From positions 2,985,378 through 3,049,377 of the forward strand of contig RPFO01000167.1 in assembly GCA_009746045.1 (NCBI GenBank): 64,000 nt of DNA, given 5' to 3'. The translations under genes were made by a program, and so were the position numbers. The notes under the pieces were generated by a model, which was not told the DNA's origin, did no database searches, and saw only the letters and a program-made list of their open reading frames with translations. Positions 46,801 through 56,901 of this stretch are shown piece after piece (position 1 is the first letter of the stretch; every line of letters starts with the position of its first letter). This DNA is from Mesostigma viride. Its lineage: Eukaryota; Streptophyta; Mesostigmatophyceae; Mesostigmatales; Mesostigmataceae.

Positions 46801-49800
46801 CTATGTCGTCGTCGTCAAAGGAGTATCGTCGGCCGCGCAAGCCCCAGCTGTCCATGTCCATGAAGCTGCGCCCGCCGGTGATGCTAGTGCTGCCAACATT
46901 AGAAGGGTTGGTACTATTAGACCCGGCACCGGCAGCGTTGGCACTAGAAGCAGCAACGATGCGAGGCGCGCCCGCAGCGCTGGAATAATTAACACTAGCA
47001 GCGGTCACAGGAGCGCCACCGCTGGAACCCGACAATGATCCTGCGACCACGCCACCCCCTGACTTGTGGGGTGCATCTGCCCCCCCCCCTGGCCCAGGGG
47101 GCACCATCACTGTACCAACACTGGCAGGTGTGAGCTCGCCCCCGAGAATGATGGGGCCAGGATTGGTCTTCGACAGGCTGCCACGACGCGACTTGGGAGG
47201 ACCTGCCTGGTCGGCGGTGCCAGTGGTAGCCGCAGCCGATGATGGGACGCCAGCCGCCGATGCCACATTCGCAGTGCTGCTGTTACTGGCACTCGTCGGG
47301 ACACTGCCAGCAGCCATGCTGCTGCTGATATTGGTGCCGGAGATGCCACCGCCAGCACGGCTGCCGTCCGTGGTGGAAAGGGATAGCGAGGACTGGGACA
47401 GGGGCGGTGGCTGGGATGGCCCCGGTGGCTGCCCCCCCGGGGATTGCCAGAGGGCTTCGTCCTCGGCGCCGCGCAGCAGCACCAGCTTGATGTCCTCGCC
47501 CATCGGCCACGTGAGCGTCTTGCAGATCTCAGCCTGGGAGGAAGGGTCATGAAGGTAGGGGAGGGGGAGGGGGAGGGGGAGGGGGTCATGTAGGGGAGGG
47601 GGAGGGGGAGGGAACAGGAGTCCAAAGAATAGCAGGGCAGAATGCCATGTGGGCGTCTTGCGGATCTGGCCTAGGATCAGGGGTCATGGTATGTAGGGGA
47701 GGGGAGGGGAGGGGAGGGGAATAGAGTCCAAAGGATAGCAGGGCACAATGCCACATATGCATCTTGCGGAGCTCGGCGTGGGGTTAGGGTTCAGGGTAGG
47801 GGAGGGGAGGGGAGGGAAATAGAATCCAAAGGATAGCAGGGCAGAATGCCACGGGAGTGTCCTGCAGATCTCGGAATGGGGGATGGATTCCGAAAGACAG
47901 CATGTCCACACATATGGATAGCATGTGTAAAAAAAAGCATGTCCAAATATATACCTATTCTCAGTCGGTATTCAGCCAGGGGATGGCCTATTCTCAGTCG
48001 GTATGTAAGCAGGGGAGTGCCTAGTCTCATTCGGTAGTGAGCCAGTTGAGTGCCACAATGCGTACAGATTATTGCAACGTAAGGCGCGTGAGAATCTCGC
48101 AGGTTTCGACCAGTGGCCACTACAATCAGACACGAGGCCATCGCCCCCCACCATGCCGGTAAAGATGCAGCTTGAAGGAAGTGCAACGGGTTCACTGTGT
48201 GTGACGTGTGACAGGAGGGGTGAGTAACGTGGCTCGCTTCCGTTCCATCCAAACTCGCAGACGGCATTCTCGCCTGGAACGAAGTGTGTTTGAATGAAGT
48301 TGGGTGCGATGAAGTAGCCCACCCTGCTCATCGACGACAGACGAACCAAAAGCGCCCATCACGCAGAATCCTCTACTGTATAACTCGAGAAGACTTGTCA
48401 GCGCCATGATATGAGACAAACAATACATACGAGACAAACCGCTCACCTGGACTTACTATAAGTATTTGTTTTTAGCACTACTATTTATACTAATGCTCTA
48501 GGAGGCTTGTCACCCGTCAATATGAGACAAACGATGGGAGACAAACCGCTCACCTGGACTTTGTCGATGATGAAGTATCCTACCCGCCGGAACCGCCGCT
48601 CACCGACCATCGGATCCGCCCCCAGCTTCAACTCCGGCCCCCCCACAAACCCCCACCAGATGCGGTTGCTGGGGGGCGGCCCCAGCCGCAGCCGCACCGT
48701 GCCCCGCAGCATCTCGAGCCGCAGCGTCAGCTGCAGGGGGATCATCGGCAGGCGCGCGCAGACCTTCTGGACGAGGCCGCGCAGCTGCTTGAGGCGGCGC
48801 GTGCCCGCGGAGCGGATCCAGTTGCCGCCCGGGCGCGCCTCGCCCGGCTGGCGCACGGCACGAGAGGGGAAGGGGGGAAGAGAAGCACGAGAGTGGACGA
48901 GGGGAAAACGAACACAGGGGGGATAGTTCGAGGGGAACATGTGAGCGCCTTGCCTGGCACGTTGGCACACGTGCGGCTCACGGAGGGTAGGAAGGTGTAG
49001 GGCGAATACTTGAACTTGTAACGTGCGCAACATGGGGGAATGGGAGGTGTAGGATGGTTTGGCACGAGGGCGGCATGCGTGGGCACACACGCGTGGGGTT
49101 GGAACGTGGGCAGAAGGGTGCTTATCGATTTATCCGTTCTATGTGAGCGTGTAACGCCCGGCTGGCGTACGGGCACATGTGGCAGGTTGGGAACACCAGG
49201 GCGTCACGAGGGAGGATGGGTTTGGGAACATGGGTGCCATCGAACAACCGTCAACCTTGATGCCGGTTTTGACCAGAATGCTAGCGAAAGCTGCTAGTGC
49301 AAGCGATCCAAACGTACCACTTGCTGCTACCAACGCACCACGGCCACGTCCTTGATGCTGGCGTACATATCCTGACCCACCACCCGCCACCATGCACTTA
49401 TAATCAACGCACCACGGCCACCTCCTTGATGCTGGCATCTGCGGGGTCCAGGAGAGACTCGGCGGCCTCCCCCACCACGTCCTCCAACATCGACTCCTCG
49501 CCCTCGTCCAGATCGCCGGGGGCTGACTCAGCCCCGTCGCGCGGCCGCCGGCCCGCCGCCATGTCCGACCTCATGCTTCCATCCGCACCAACCCCCCCGC
49601 CCCCAACCGCATTACTGCCAGCATCTGCCCCCGTGGCATTCTCCCCAACAACTTTGGAAGAGCCACCGCCTCCGTCTAGGCCCTTCTCCTTCTGCTGCGC
49701 GCGCCGGCCCCACTCGGTGAGCTCGAGGCTCGACGTCATCGTCATCGAGGCACACAGCGCGGGGACAGGGACCCAGGTCGTTGAGGAGGACGAGGCAGAC

Positions 49801-52800
49801 GATCCTCCGACTGCTGACGGGCCGGAGGGACCGGCCGGGCCTGGGTTGCTGGTCGTGGTGGTCATCGCAGGGTCATCCGCCAGAGGTATGCCGCTCCCCG
49901 CCACGCCCGGCCGCCCGCACCCGCCGCTGTACCATTCGATGTCCATCTCCCAGAGGACGTCGCCTGGGTGGGGCAAGGGGAGGGGGGGGAGGGGAAAAGA
50001 AGGGTCGGGCCAGGCGAGCAGGGCCCAGGATGATGGGCCACGAGAAAGGTGCAGGATGCGATGATGCGATGATGCGAACATGCCGCCGGGGAGTGGACGA
50101 GAACAAGGTGCAAAGGGCAATGGAGTGGGTTACAGGACAACATGGTACATTTTTACACCGCATCGTGTATCAAGGAGACAACCACACACACATGGTCTAT
50201 TTTTACACAGTTTGCCCAGTCCTCGCTCCGTAAAAACAGGCGAGCGCAAAAGGGCAACAGCCAAAGAACAAGGCGCTCGGGCAGGATAAATGCAACAATG
50301 ATGTGATCATCGTGGAAGGAGGGAACAGGGCCTGTCTACACCTGTTGCCTCCCTGAGGTAGAGAGGTCTCCCTGGAACCCGTCCACGACAGGGGATCCGT
50401 CCACCACAGCACAGCTTTTTCTTGGGAAAAGATTGTTGTCCATTGGCAAGTTTCCCTACGAACTTGGCAACGTCATCTTGCCCCCTGAAATGTATTGCTC
50501 CTCACTTCGCAACGTCATCTTGTCACTTGGAAGGCTATCCTTCCCACTAGAGAAGCTGACCTCGTTCTCCCCCTCACCTCACCTGAAGCCTTTCAAGGTC
50601 CCCTTGACTTGGCCACCCCCTGGCCCTAAGAGAAGCTATAACCTTGCCCTCCCCCTAGCCGCACCTGCAGCCTCAGGCGGCAGCGGGCGCACTGCCAGGA
50701 TGGTGGGTGGGTGCGACCCAAAGTCGATGGACGTGCACTTGGGCAACGCGAGGAAGGAGGGGAAGCCGGCGCGGTCCAGGAGACCCTGCAGGGTGAGAGA
50801 GATAGTGATAGGCACAGATGTGCACACACACAGGTGTCAGAACAAATGCTCATTAACCCTAGAACCAACGCCCCCCCAGAAGTCCTTGCATCCACCTTCA
50901 CACACGATGGAGCTGAAACAAAAAACTCAGAAGGCAGGAAAAGGCTCACGCACGCTGTCTATTAGGACTGCGGCACTGATTTGGAGAATTGCCTGCATCA
51001 GTAACTTCCCCCACAGTAACTTTTGCCGAGGCTAGCAACCCAACCCCAACCCCCCAAGCCATCCGACATGCACTTTGCCCCCGTGAGGCACACCAGACGG
51101 CCCCATCAGGCCGCACGCAACTTCACTTTGCCCCGGCACACCGGCACCTCAACCTGTACATACTCTAACAAATGCCCCTTCCCCCCCCCCCTCCCTAGAA
51201 TGAATGGCATGCTCACGCACCTGCACTTTGCCCCGGCAGCGCGCCAGCACCAGCACACATACCCGACACGTCCGCAGCAAACACGAGAGCGCCCACGCAC
51301 CTGCACTTTGCCCCGGTAGCGCGCCAGCACGGCCCCGTTGCTGCGCATGTCGTAGAACACGCGCGCCATGATCAGGTTCAGCCAGTGGAGGTCGCTGAAC
51401 GCCGCACCCCCCGGCTGCGAGACCATCGGCGGCGCCGCCCCCGTCCCCACGCCACCGGCCGGCCGGCCACCCGGGTCCCCCCGTCCAAGCCGCGGGCTCG
51501 AGGGGGTCTGTATCCCGGCCGCCCTGTCTGCATCCCCGCCACCCATCACTGCCCCAGAGACCGATTCCCCTGGGCCAGGGGTGGCCGATGCAAACACGTC
51601 CGCCCCACTACCAGTATTAATCCCCCGGGGGGAGACTGGCACGGAGGAACTGCCATCCGCCACATAGGCCGACCCCTGCCCGAGCGAGAGGGGAGGCATG
51701 CCTGAGTCCCCTCCCGCCCCCCCCCCCCAGCCCCCGATGCGAGGCCCCGCGCACCCTCCAGGGTCTCCCCCCAGTCGCCCCAGCTCGGGCCCGCAGGCTT
51801 GTGGGCCGGGACGGGCTGAAAGCGGGCCGGGTCGGTGCCTGGTGACACGCCGATAAGCCAAGTCTTGCGGGGGGACTTGATGGGGGTGGCATCTGCACCG
51901 TTGTGAGAGCTCGCCCCCCTGTCCCCATGGGTGCTAGCCCCGCGGGAGGCTCGCAAGTCGAACTGACCCGGCAGGTGCTTGCTACCGTCACTGCTGCGTC
52001 GGGAGCCCCTGCCATTGCTCCCGCCCCCACGGCCGCTGCTACCAAGCCCCCCCTCCTGCGACGCGTACGCCAGCAATCGCGCGTACGCGGCGCGCATGTA
52101 CGCCGCAAACTCGTCCTTGATGACGGGGCCCCCACTGGCAGCATCCATCGCCCCACTGCCAGCATTACTACTGGTGTTACTGCTGCTGGCAAGTGTGGTA
52201 GAACCACGCAGAAACGACCCCAGCATGCCCGAACTAGGAGGCACCTTACCTGCTACCGACGTCACCGCCCCTGTCTCTGAGACATCCCCCCCACCCAGGG
52301 GCGGCAGAGGGCTGACTCGGCTCACCAAGCGCTGGTCGAATACCAGCCGTTGGCCCGCCGCGTAGCGGCATGCCACAAACCACGCTTCCTTGTCAGCGGC
52401 GTTGGGCGGGTAGAGATAGCAGGCGCGCTCGCCGGAGAGGACCTCGCGCGCCGGGTGGGACACCTGGATGGGGAACTTGCGCGCCCTAGGGTGGGCGAGG
52501 TGGGGTGGGGAAGGCAGTTTTTTATTTTCCGTGTGTGTGTGCGTGTGTGTGCATGTGCATGCGCATGTGTATGTTGGGAAAGGGGGGAGAGGGGGATGGG
52601 ATGGGATGCGCGAGAGGGGGGTAATAAGGGAGAGAGCAGGGGCACACGGACATGTGGTTACAGTAGTGAGGTGAGATGGTGATCCTGGTGGTGGGTTTAT
52701 CTGGTGGGTGGTGGGATGGGGAGGGAATCGGTTTGTAAATGCAATCCAGCAGATCGAAAGGCCCTCGCAAACGTGGCCAACCCCTCGCCGGCAGCAAAAA

Positions 52801-55800
52801 TGTACGAGGAACTTGGCACGGAAACAAGGCCTCAACAAGGCTCCAACCCACGTCCGCAGGAGTCGGAAAACACAGCTCCACGTAAACCCTATACCACAGG
52901 AATGCCCTCACCAAACCCCGCTCACTGTCCTTCACCCAACCCCTGGCGCAAACCCCAGGTGCAACCCCATTCCATGGCCCATCATGGCCCACTCGACATG
53001 CATGAACCTGAAATGATACCTTCACCCTGGCCAGCCCACCCCCTTTCTCCTGCTGGAACTAGTATTACTCACATTAGTCACATTTTGTACCTAGTCAATC
53101 CGTCTTAGCCAGAAAAAAATGCAACTTCAATAGCAGTTAATGCCCGGCATCTACCACTACCACCACCGCCACCGCCACCGCCACCACCGCCGCCGCCACC
53201 ACCACCACCACCACCACCACCACCACCACCACCACCACCACCACCACCACCACCACCACCACCACCACCACCACCACCACCACCACCACCACCACCACCA
53301 CCACCACCACCACCACCACCACCACCACCACCACCACCACCACCACCACCACCACCACCACCACCACCACCACCACCACCACCACCACCACCACCACCAC
53401 CACCATCACGACTGCCGCCGCCGCCGCCGCCGCCGCCGCCGCCCGCCACCGCCCCCCCCCCCCCCCCCCCCCCCACTTCCACTTCCACCGCCGCCGCCGC
53501 CGCCGCCCCCCCCCCCCCCCGCCACGCCCCCTTCCCACACCCACCCACCCACCCCCACACAAACACACACATGTAATGAAACTCACGGTCCCGTTGGGGA
53601 GGAACGGAGCATTCACCCTCAAAATGCTCACCATGCCCTGGGCCAATCCCTCGTACGCATGACTCATACGGAATGAGTCATGAGGCATGCGGCAATGAGC
53701 ATGACCCCTAAGGCATGACCCATGAGCAACTGCAGCCACCCGCCCCCTCTCACCAGGGGTGGCCGGTGAAGGGCGACTTCCACAGCACGACCTGGCACCC
53801 CTGCAGCAGGATGGCGTCGCGTTTGCCAGACGCGTCCTTGAGAATGAGCAGGTTGCCGCGCAGGGCCGCGCGGTGCTGCGCGCCGATGGGTCCCTGGCCA
53901 TGCGCGCCAGCTGAGCTGGCAAACTCGGACGCCGTCGCCACGCGCAGCCACCCGATTCTCTGCGGGGAGATGGGAAGTACAGAGTCAACAAGTAAGGGCT
54001 GTGAGGGGTTGGGGGAGAGAAATTGAATGGGGGTTAAGAAATAAGAGGGGGGTTGGGGAATGCGAGGGGTTGGAGGAGAGAGGAGATTGCGAGGGTTGCA
54101 CATCGAGAATTGGATGATTGCAAGGGATTGTTTAAGGGATGGAATACGGATGGCATACGACGGGTAAGGAAACCTAGAATGTGGGTGACTAGGGCGGGCC
54201 GCCCAGGCGCTGGCAGAACCCTAAAAAAATCAGTCAGGGGGACGCCTATTCAATGATTCATTCACTGATATCTGTGTTTGCGACGCTGCCGTCCTTTGTT
54301 ACGTGTTTGCGTGTAAGGCAGGGCATGTTGGACCAATCGTATGGATTAGCACGTCATGTGGCACCGCAAACACGGTATTGATCCTGCCAAACCGACCCCT
54401 CTGTGCCCTGTCAACCCTGCAACAGGTGCCACACGTCAAGGGTGTCTGGGGTGAGGCCACTTTAACCCACAATTTTGAGCCACTGGGTGAATCCATGGGA
54501 GGGGGACAATGTCTAGCCACTTAACCCCACACCCCATTTTCCCAGTGACGGGCGTGTTCCATTCGTGGCTGCACATGAGTGAGAACGCGACGAGGACCGC
54601 ATGTGCTTTCCTGGTGGCGCGTGACAATCGGATTGATTTGCAGCAGGGCGTGTGTCAGGGCAGCAAGGACCCATGCACTCAATACCGTTGCAGTTTCGAT
54701 CTGTTGTGTTTGCTAATTTGTCATGAACTTGCGGTAGTCGTGCATTTTCGTACAACTAACAAAAATATCACTCTATGTTCTCGATAGTGAATTTATAAGT
54801 TATTAAAAAGTAGATAGTATGCTTGTATATCTATGCTATACATACAACGTATGTCTATGCATATCTATGGTCGGACATCTACTGTATCTAATACAGTATA
54901 TCCCAGAACCTTGCTGTGGTACAGCACCAGGCACATCTGATATGCTGCACTCAACACGTGCTGTGGGTACGCCCTGATTGGAGCAAGAGGGGCGGAGTGG
55001 GCGGGGAGAGGGTGAGCAAGGCGGGGAGACTTTAGAGGTGGGGTGGGGTGGGGTGGGGGAAGGGGCACGTTGGGGCGCAACCCAGCACGTCAGCCGGCTG
55101 TCTGGCTGAAGCATACTTTCGGACTATGCATTAGCGACTCACATGGTATCATATCTTTTTCCTGCACTCCACTCCTTTCTCTCCGTACAATCTGCCTTGA
55201 GAATTTCCTTGTAGCCACGATTACTGTCCGCATCCTTGTCGATTGCATTCTGTATGAAAGTTTGTTTTTGCCTTCCATCCTGGTCAATTACTACTAGGAG
55301 AATACCTGTTGGGCGGCTTGAGACGGCGAATGGCATACACGATTGCACATCCTTGTCACATTTTTACCCTGGAAACCACACTGAAGTACCAGGGACAAAC
55401 TACCAAACTAAAAACACATAATCCCTCCACCGTGTCGACCGGGAGAGCCAAAGTTCACGATGGTGACGGGACGTGCCACCATATCTGCCAAGAGGAGCTG
55501 TTAGGCAACGCATACGAACCTCAATCGGTGCCTTGGCAATGCCAGATCCGTCCGTCGCGGGCTCAGCTCCCGCGAGCGACGCATCCTGTCCCTGGTCCTG
55601 GCCGCGGGGCTCAGATGTGCCTGTGCTTGCCGGAGGTTTGGCTAACTTCTGGGCTACGAACAGCAGGCCGAGAACCTCAATAGCGCAAGTCGTCAAAATG
55701 CCCAGTAAAATTCCAAACACTAACAGGGGAGGCAAACTCAACAAGACTGCCAAAATCCCCACCGCCGCCGCGGTGTACAACCTGGAAGAAAGGGCAATAG

Positions 55801-55816
55801 GCAAGTCGATCTTCAT
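37885..55816 (-). CDS. TEX2/NVJ2-like SMP-domain lipid-transfer protein, giant
   Basis: Eight exons fit in frame: 55816-55520, 53959-53754, 52485-51301, 50785-50665, 49963-49413, 48847-48554, 47533-46085 and 45044-37885, giving about 3,750 residues. Exon 1 starts at the first ATG after an in-frame TAA and encodes a hydrophobic hairpin (VFGILLGILTTCAIEVLGLL). Exons 2-3 hold the PH-like domain (LRGNLLILKDASGKRDAI, later ARKFPIQV and YLYPPNAADKEAWFVAC). The SMP domain runs from the end of exon 3 (WLNLIMARVFYDMRSN) through exons 4-6 (CTSIDFG, LWEMDIEWYSGG, PMIPLQLTLRLEMLRGTVRL, GPPPSNRIWWGF, RRVGYFIIDKVQ). This order is that of TEX2/NVJ2 proteins, which sit in the ER and move lipids at membrane contacts. 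After TLTWPMGEDIKLVLL comes about 2,850 residues of Ser/Gly/Pro/Gln-rich sequence found in no TEX2 protein I know. Two one-base frame losses at C-runs are needed (51717-51728 and 40809-40817). Confidence 0.85.
45044..45400 (-). repeat. Splice-junction ladder before TEX2-like exon 8
   Basis: Plus-strand motifs of the type CACACCA-AGCACAGGGGTCAAAGCAC (about 45059-45090), GCACAAAGTGCAGGGGTTGA (about 45207), CACCAAATGCAAGGGTTTGA (about 45337) and ACATCAAGGGCTTAAGC (about 45376) recur at irregular intervals of 40-150 bases upstream (in gene sense) of the exon 8 acceptor. Confidence 0.5.
45735..45838. repeat. 15-bp AT-rich tandem repeat
   Basis: About seven copies of CATATTCATATAGCA with few changes. 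It lies within intron 7 of the TEX2-like gene. Confidence 0.95.
47500..47885 (-). repeat. Splice-junction ladder before TEX2-like exon 7
   Basis: The plus-strand exon edge GCCACGTGAGCGTCTTGCAG, then ATCTCAGCCTGGG (from about 47505), recurs as GCCATGTGGGCGTCTTGCGG (47644), GCCACATATGCATCTTGCGG (47750) and GCCACGGGAGTGTCCTGCAG (about 47848). Between copies sit AGAGTCCAAAGGATAGCAGG and GGGGAGGGG runs, so the whole 100-140-bp unit is in tandem. Confidence 0.85.
48305..48590 (-). repeat. Splice-junction ladder after TEX2-like exon 6
   Basis: The exon edge with donor, plus-strand GAGACAAACCGCTCACCTGG then ACTTTGTCGATG (48539-48570), recurs at about 48431 (GAGACAAACCGCTCACCTGG then ACTTACTATAAG). 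A third copy of the inner exon part lies near 48308 (GATGAAGTAGCCCACCCTGC against GATGAAGTATCCTACCCGCC). Confidence 0.8.
49326..49445 (-). repeat. Exon-edge copy after TEX2-like exon 5
   Basis: CAACGCACCACGGCCACCTC then CTTGATGCTGGC at 49405-49436 is the exon 5 end with its donor (GTGCGT on the minus strand). A nearly identical copy lies at about 49332-49363 (CAACGCACCACGGCCACGTC then CTTGATGCTGGC). Confidence 0.85.
51066..51330 (-). repeat. Splice-junction ladder after TEX2-like exon 3
   Basis: The plus-strand edge CACGCACCTGCACTTTGCCC then CGGTAGCGCGCCAGCAC (51294-51330) recurs at about 51213 (CACGCACCTGCACTTTGCCC then CGGCAGCGCGCCAGCAC), about 51112 (CACGCAACTTCACTTTGCCC then CGGCAC) and about 51067 (CATGCACTTTGCCCC). 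Confidence 0.85.
53152..53405. repeat. (CCA)n trinucleotide array
   Basis: About 80 CCA units lie in intron 2 of the TEX2-like gene, followed by CCG runs and long C-runs to about 53520. The His and Gly open frames here are repeat translations. Confidence 0.95.
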
Positions 55817-56901
55817 GTTCAATTAGACTAGCCAGGTAGAGACAATACTGACCGCATGCTGTCCGTGGAATTCAGAGGAAACGGCAGCCTAAGCATGGTA
55901 CAGGCTTTCCACACCTCCAACTTTCCACGACTCTTAACCGCTTGGTGCCCCCGCACGCAAGGCCTACACACGCTTGGCCCACGAAAAGCATGGCTTCTTG
56001 AAAATTGATCATATCAGTTCGTCGACGGTCCATAAAAACGGCTATGTAAACCGACGTATCGGCTGGTATGCATGCGCTAAGAGACGGATCAATGGAAGGC
56101 CTGGCTGATGAAACCTCGTTGAAACTGGTTCAGTGGGGTGGCGATTGGCGAAGGGCCCATGTTTTACGTCGCGCATGGCTGACGTTGGAAACATAAAGTT
56201 GCACTTTATCTACGGGCAGGCCTACGGAAAAGGTTACGTTGCCAACTTTTCTGCATTGCCCAAACAACATACGAGTATCAACCTATAGAGTAAACCGATG
56301 CACAAGTTGAGAATCTTTCTCACCGTTTCAACTTAGTTTTTACCCTGTTGTTGTTGTTGTGGCCCACGCCGCACATGGGCAGCAGAGTTTTTACCCTGAG
56401 TGACGCCCCGAATTAAACAGACGTGTCGCGCCGCGCCGCGTGGGTTCAGCTCACTGCTCATGCATGAAGCCCAACGCAAGAAAAAGCAAGGCCCCGCCTG
56501 GGCCCCGGCAAGGCCAGTACTTTATCTGTCGAGACAGTGTCGACTGGCCATGTCACATCAACCTTGCTAATCAACTGCATATTGTGTTGTTCGGGTCACG
56601 TGCGCGGTTGCGCCTGAGGCCTGGAGCGGCATGCAGTGGCACCTACTGTATTACCTTGCTACTTTACTTTTGACTAGGCCGGTGCCCATTAGCTACCCCT
56701 CTCTTTCCGAGCAGTCCACGCCCTTGGATAACGATTTGGATTTCGGTTTCGCTACCCCGAGGCGTAGGGGCACTGCCATTGTCGGCATCTGTCTGTAGCT
56801 ATCCCAATGTCCCTTGGTTTCCAGGATTGCCCATGAATCTAATGCAAACACCAGGGATGCATGCGTTTTGAGCGACCCTGTAGTTCGAGTCCTGGTACAA
56901 G
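55817..56901. promoter_or_regulatory. Shared upstream region of two divergent genes
   Basis: The start codons of the TEX2-like gene (minus, 55816) and the PNGase gene (plus, 56902) face away from each other across 1,085 bases. Both promoters should lie here, perhaps as one bidirectional unit. No TATA box or known element is convincing. A 38-bp retroposon with duplicated target sits inside at 56348-56385. Confidence 0.5.
56348..56385 (-). mobile_element. Ultra-short retroposon, 38 bp, (AAC)n tail
   Basis: On the minus strand it reads CTGCTGCCCATGTGCGGCGT, then GGGCCACAACAACAACAA. It is flanked by perfect 13-bp repeats AGTTTTTACCCTG (56335-56347 and 56386-56398). Third copy of the family seen at 33237-33363. 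Confidence 0.75.

Noticed and set aside
53105-53991. Poly-His and poly-Gly open frames
   Set aside because: The (CCA)n array lies in an intron of the TEX2-like gene. Only the part at 53754-53959 (minus) is a real exon.
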